Below, in pieces: positions 63,123-64,000 of a DNA stretch of 64,000 nt. A program made the position numbers and the translations under genes. This DNA comes from Dioscorea cayenensis subsp. rotundata. Lineage: Eukaryota; Streptophyta; Magnoliopsida; Dioscoreales; Dioscoreaceae. The stretch's first letter is position 1; each line of letters begins with the position of its first letter. The notes beneath the pieces are model-generated. The model worked only from the letters and a program-made list of their open reading frames with translations. It did not search any database and was not told the DNA's origin. The stretch lies in assembly GCF_009730915.1 (NCBI RefSeq), contig NC_052482.1, positions 3,658,001-3,722,000 on the forward strand, read 5' to 3'.

Positions 63123-63286
63123 ATGGAGTTCGGGGGCTTCAGCAAGACCTCTGGTCCATCGAGTCGTCCTCAAAGCTTCAATCCTTTCGCCACCCGACCC
63201 TCAAATCCCACTCCTTCCAACCCTAATCTCTCTGCTCCCAGAAATCCCGCCCCCCCGGACCCTCGCATGCCGCCTCAATCTCAAGG
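63123..63286 (+). CDS. First exon of a gene leaving the window, possibly SAC3/GANP-like
   Basis: ATG at 63123 opens MEFGGFSKTSGPSSRPQSFN, followed by a stretch rich in Pro, Asn and Ser (ATRPSNPTPSNPNLSAPRNP) and a donor GT at 63287. GC-richer than its surroundings, with a plausible 5' UTR before it. The MxFxGFGKxxGP-like start followed by a proline-rich, low-complexity N-terminus resembles plant SAC3 family B proteins (mRNA export), but such termini are poorly conserved and the diagnostic domain is outside the window. The in-frame upstream extension uses no ATG, so I start at 63123. Confidence 0.5.
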
Positions 63287-64000
63287 GTACAGTTATCTTC
63301 TTTTTGGTTCTCTTTTGATGATTATTTTTTATTTTATTTTATTGATGTTATTGATTTTTAAGAGTTATGATGTTCCATCCTTTGTATGTTGTTGTTGGCC
63401 TTTTGTTTTTTTGTGAGTGTGTGTGTGGTTTGGTTGATATTGTTTGTTAATTTTTAGTTTTGTTATAATCTTATTAAGCGGGGTTTATGTGAATTTTTTG
63501 AGTTTTTGTTGCTTAGATGAATTTTGATTTTGCCTTGGGTTGTATGTTCTATGACTTTTGTTATGGAGTGTTGATCTCTAATTAACGTCAGGTTTAATTA
63601 GTTTTGTTGATCATTCACTGTTTTTAGATATTTTTTATATGATTGAATGGGATTTTTCTTAATATTTTTAGCTTATTCCCTTTGAGTTTTGTTGATTTTT
63701 GTCCATTGTTTGAATGTGGCTCATTTGGATCTTTTGATATTTTACTTTGCTTGTTGAGCTGATTAATCGTTACAATGCTTTGGAAGCTCTTTGAAGACAT
63801 CAATATGACAGTCATTTGGTGAACATATCATGTTTGAATCACCAAAAGTCAGCTGTGTGATATATGATACCATCTCATGAGTTGCTGCATAGCTGCCAAA
63901 TGCACAATGCACACACAAATGCAAATTCTGAGGATGGTTGAATTTATGCAGCCTTACTATTAAACCTGTGAAGGGGTTATTTTCTCAACTTTATACTCTT
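63287..64000 (+). other. Probable first intron of the last gene
   Basis: T-rich sequence with no exon I can support, typical of a plant intron on the plus strand. No acceptor can be assigned with confidence. Confidence 0.45.

Overview
This is a nuclear genomic window from a flowering plant. The protein-coding genes carry GT-AG introns and encode plant families: a BCAS3-type ATG18, a DMP (DUF679) protein, a CW/MBD protein, a LOG, an ERD6-like sugar transporter and a plant MSRB. The spaces between genes are AT-rich and full of plant-type DNA transposons, Helitron termini and LTR elements. I cannot place the species from sequence alone. Layout, left to right. 1-7615 (-): ATG18 (g/h type), missing only its 3' end. 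11521-12078 (+): single-exon DMP membrane protein. 14643-16537 (+): CW zinc finger plus methyl-CpG-binding-domain protein. 17107-18006: a Helitron-type terminus next to a Mutator-like element with a perfect 9-bp target duplication. 19053-20444 (-): a seven-exon LOG cytokinin-activating enzyme gene that looks pseudogenised. 22792-24715: Helitron-like element and tandem or dispersed repeats. 27980-34796 (-): 18-exon ERD6-like sugar transporter, complete except for a one-base frameshift in exon 2. 35940-47951: a stack of transposons inserted into each other at least four levels deep, including a decayed two-gene PIF/Harbinger element. 48364-50442 (-): MSRB methionine sulfoxide reductase. 50518-54259: a run of small TIR elements, ending in a Mutator-like element that carries a broken piece of a GH17 beta-1,3-glucanase gene. 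57598-62455 (-): decayed Ty1/copia retrotransposon of Tnt1-94 type. 63123 onward (+): first exon of a further gene, possibly SAC3-like, that leaves the window. The host genes form no operon or pathway: they are independent, each with its own promoter. The unifying story is transposon activity. Mutator-type elements with 9-bp duplications recur in introns, in intergenic DNA and inside other transposons. I found no convincing tRNA, rRNA or CRISPR array and no new gene system. The most notable items are the nested stack, the gene-carrying Mutator element, the LOG pseudogene and the transporter frameshift.
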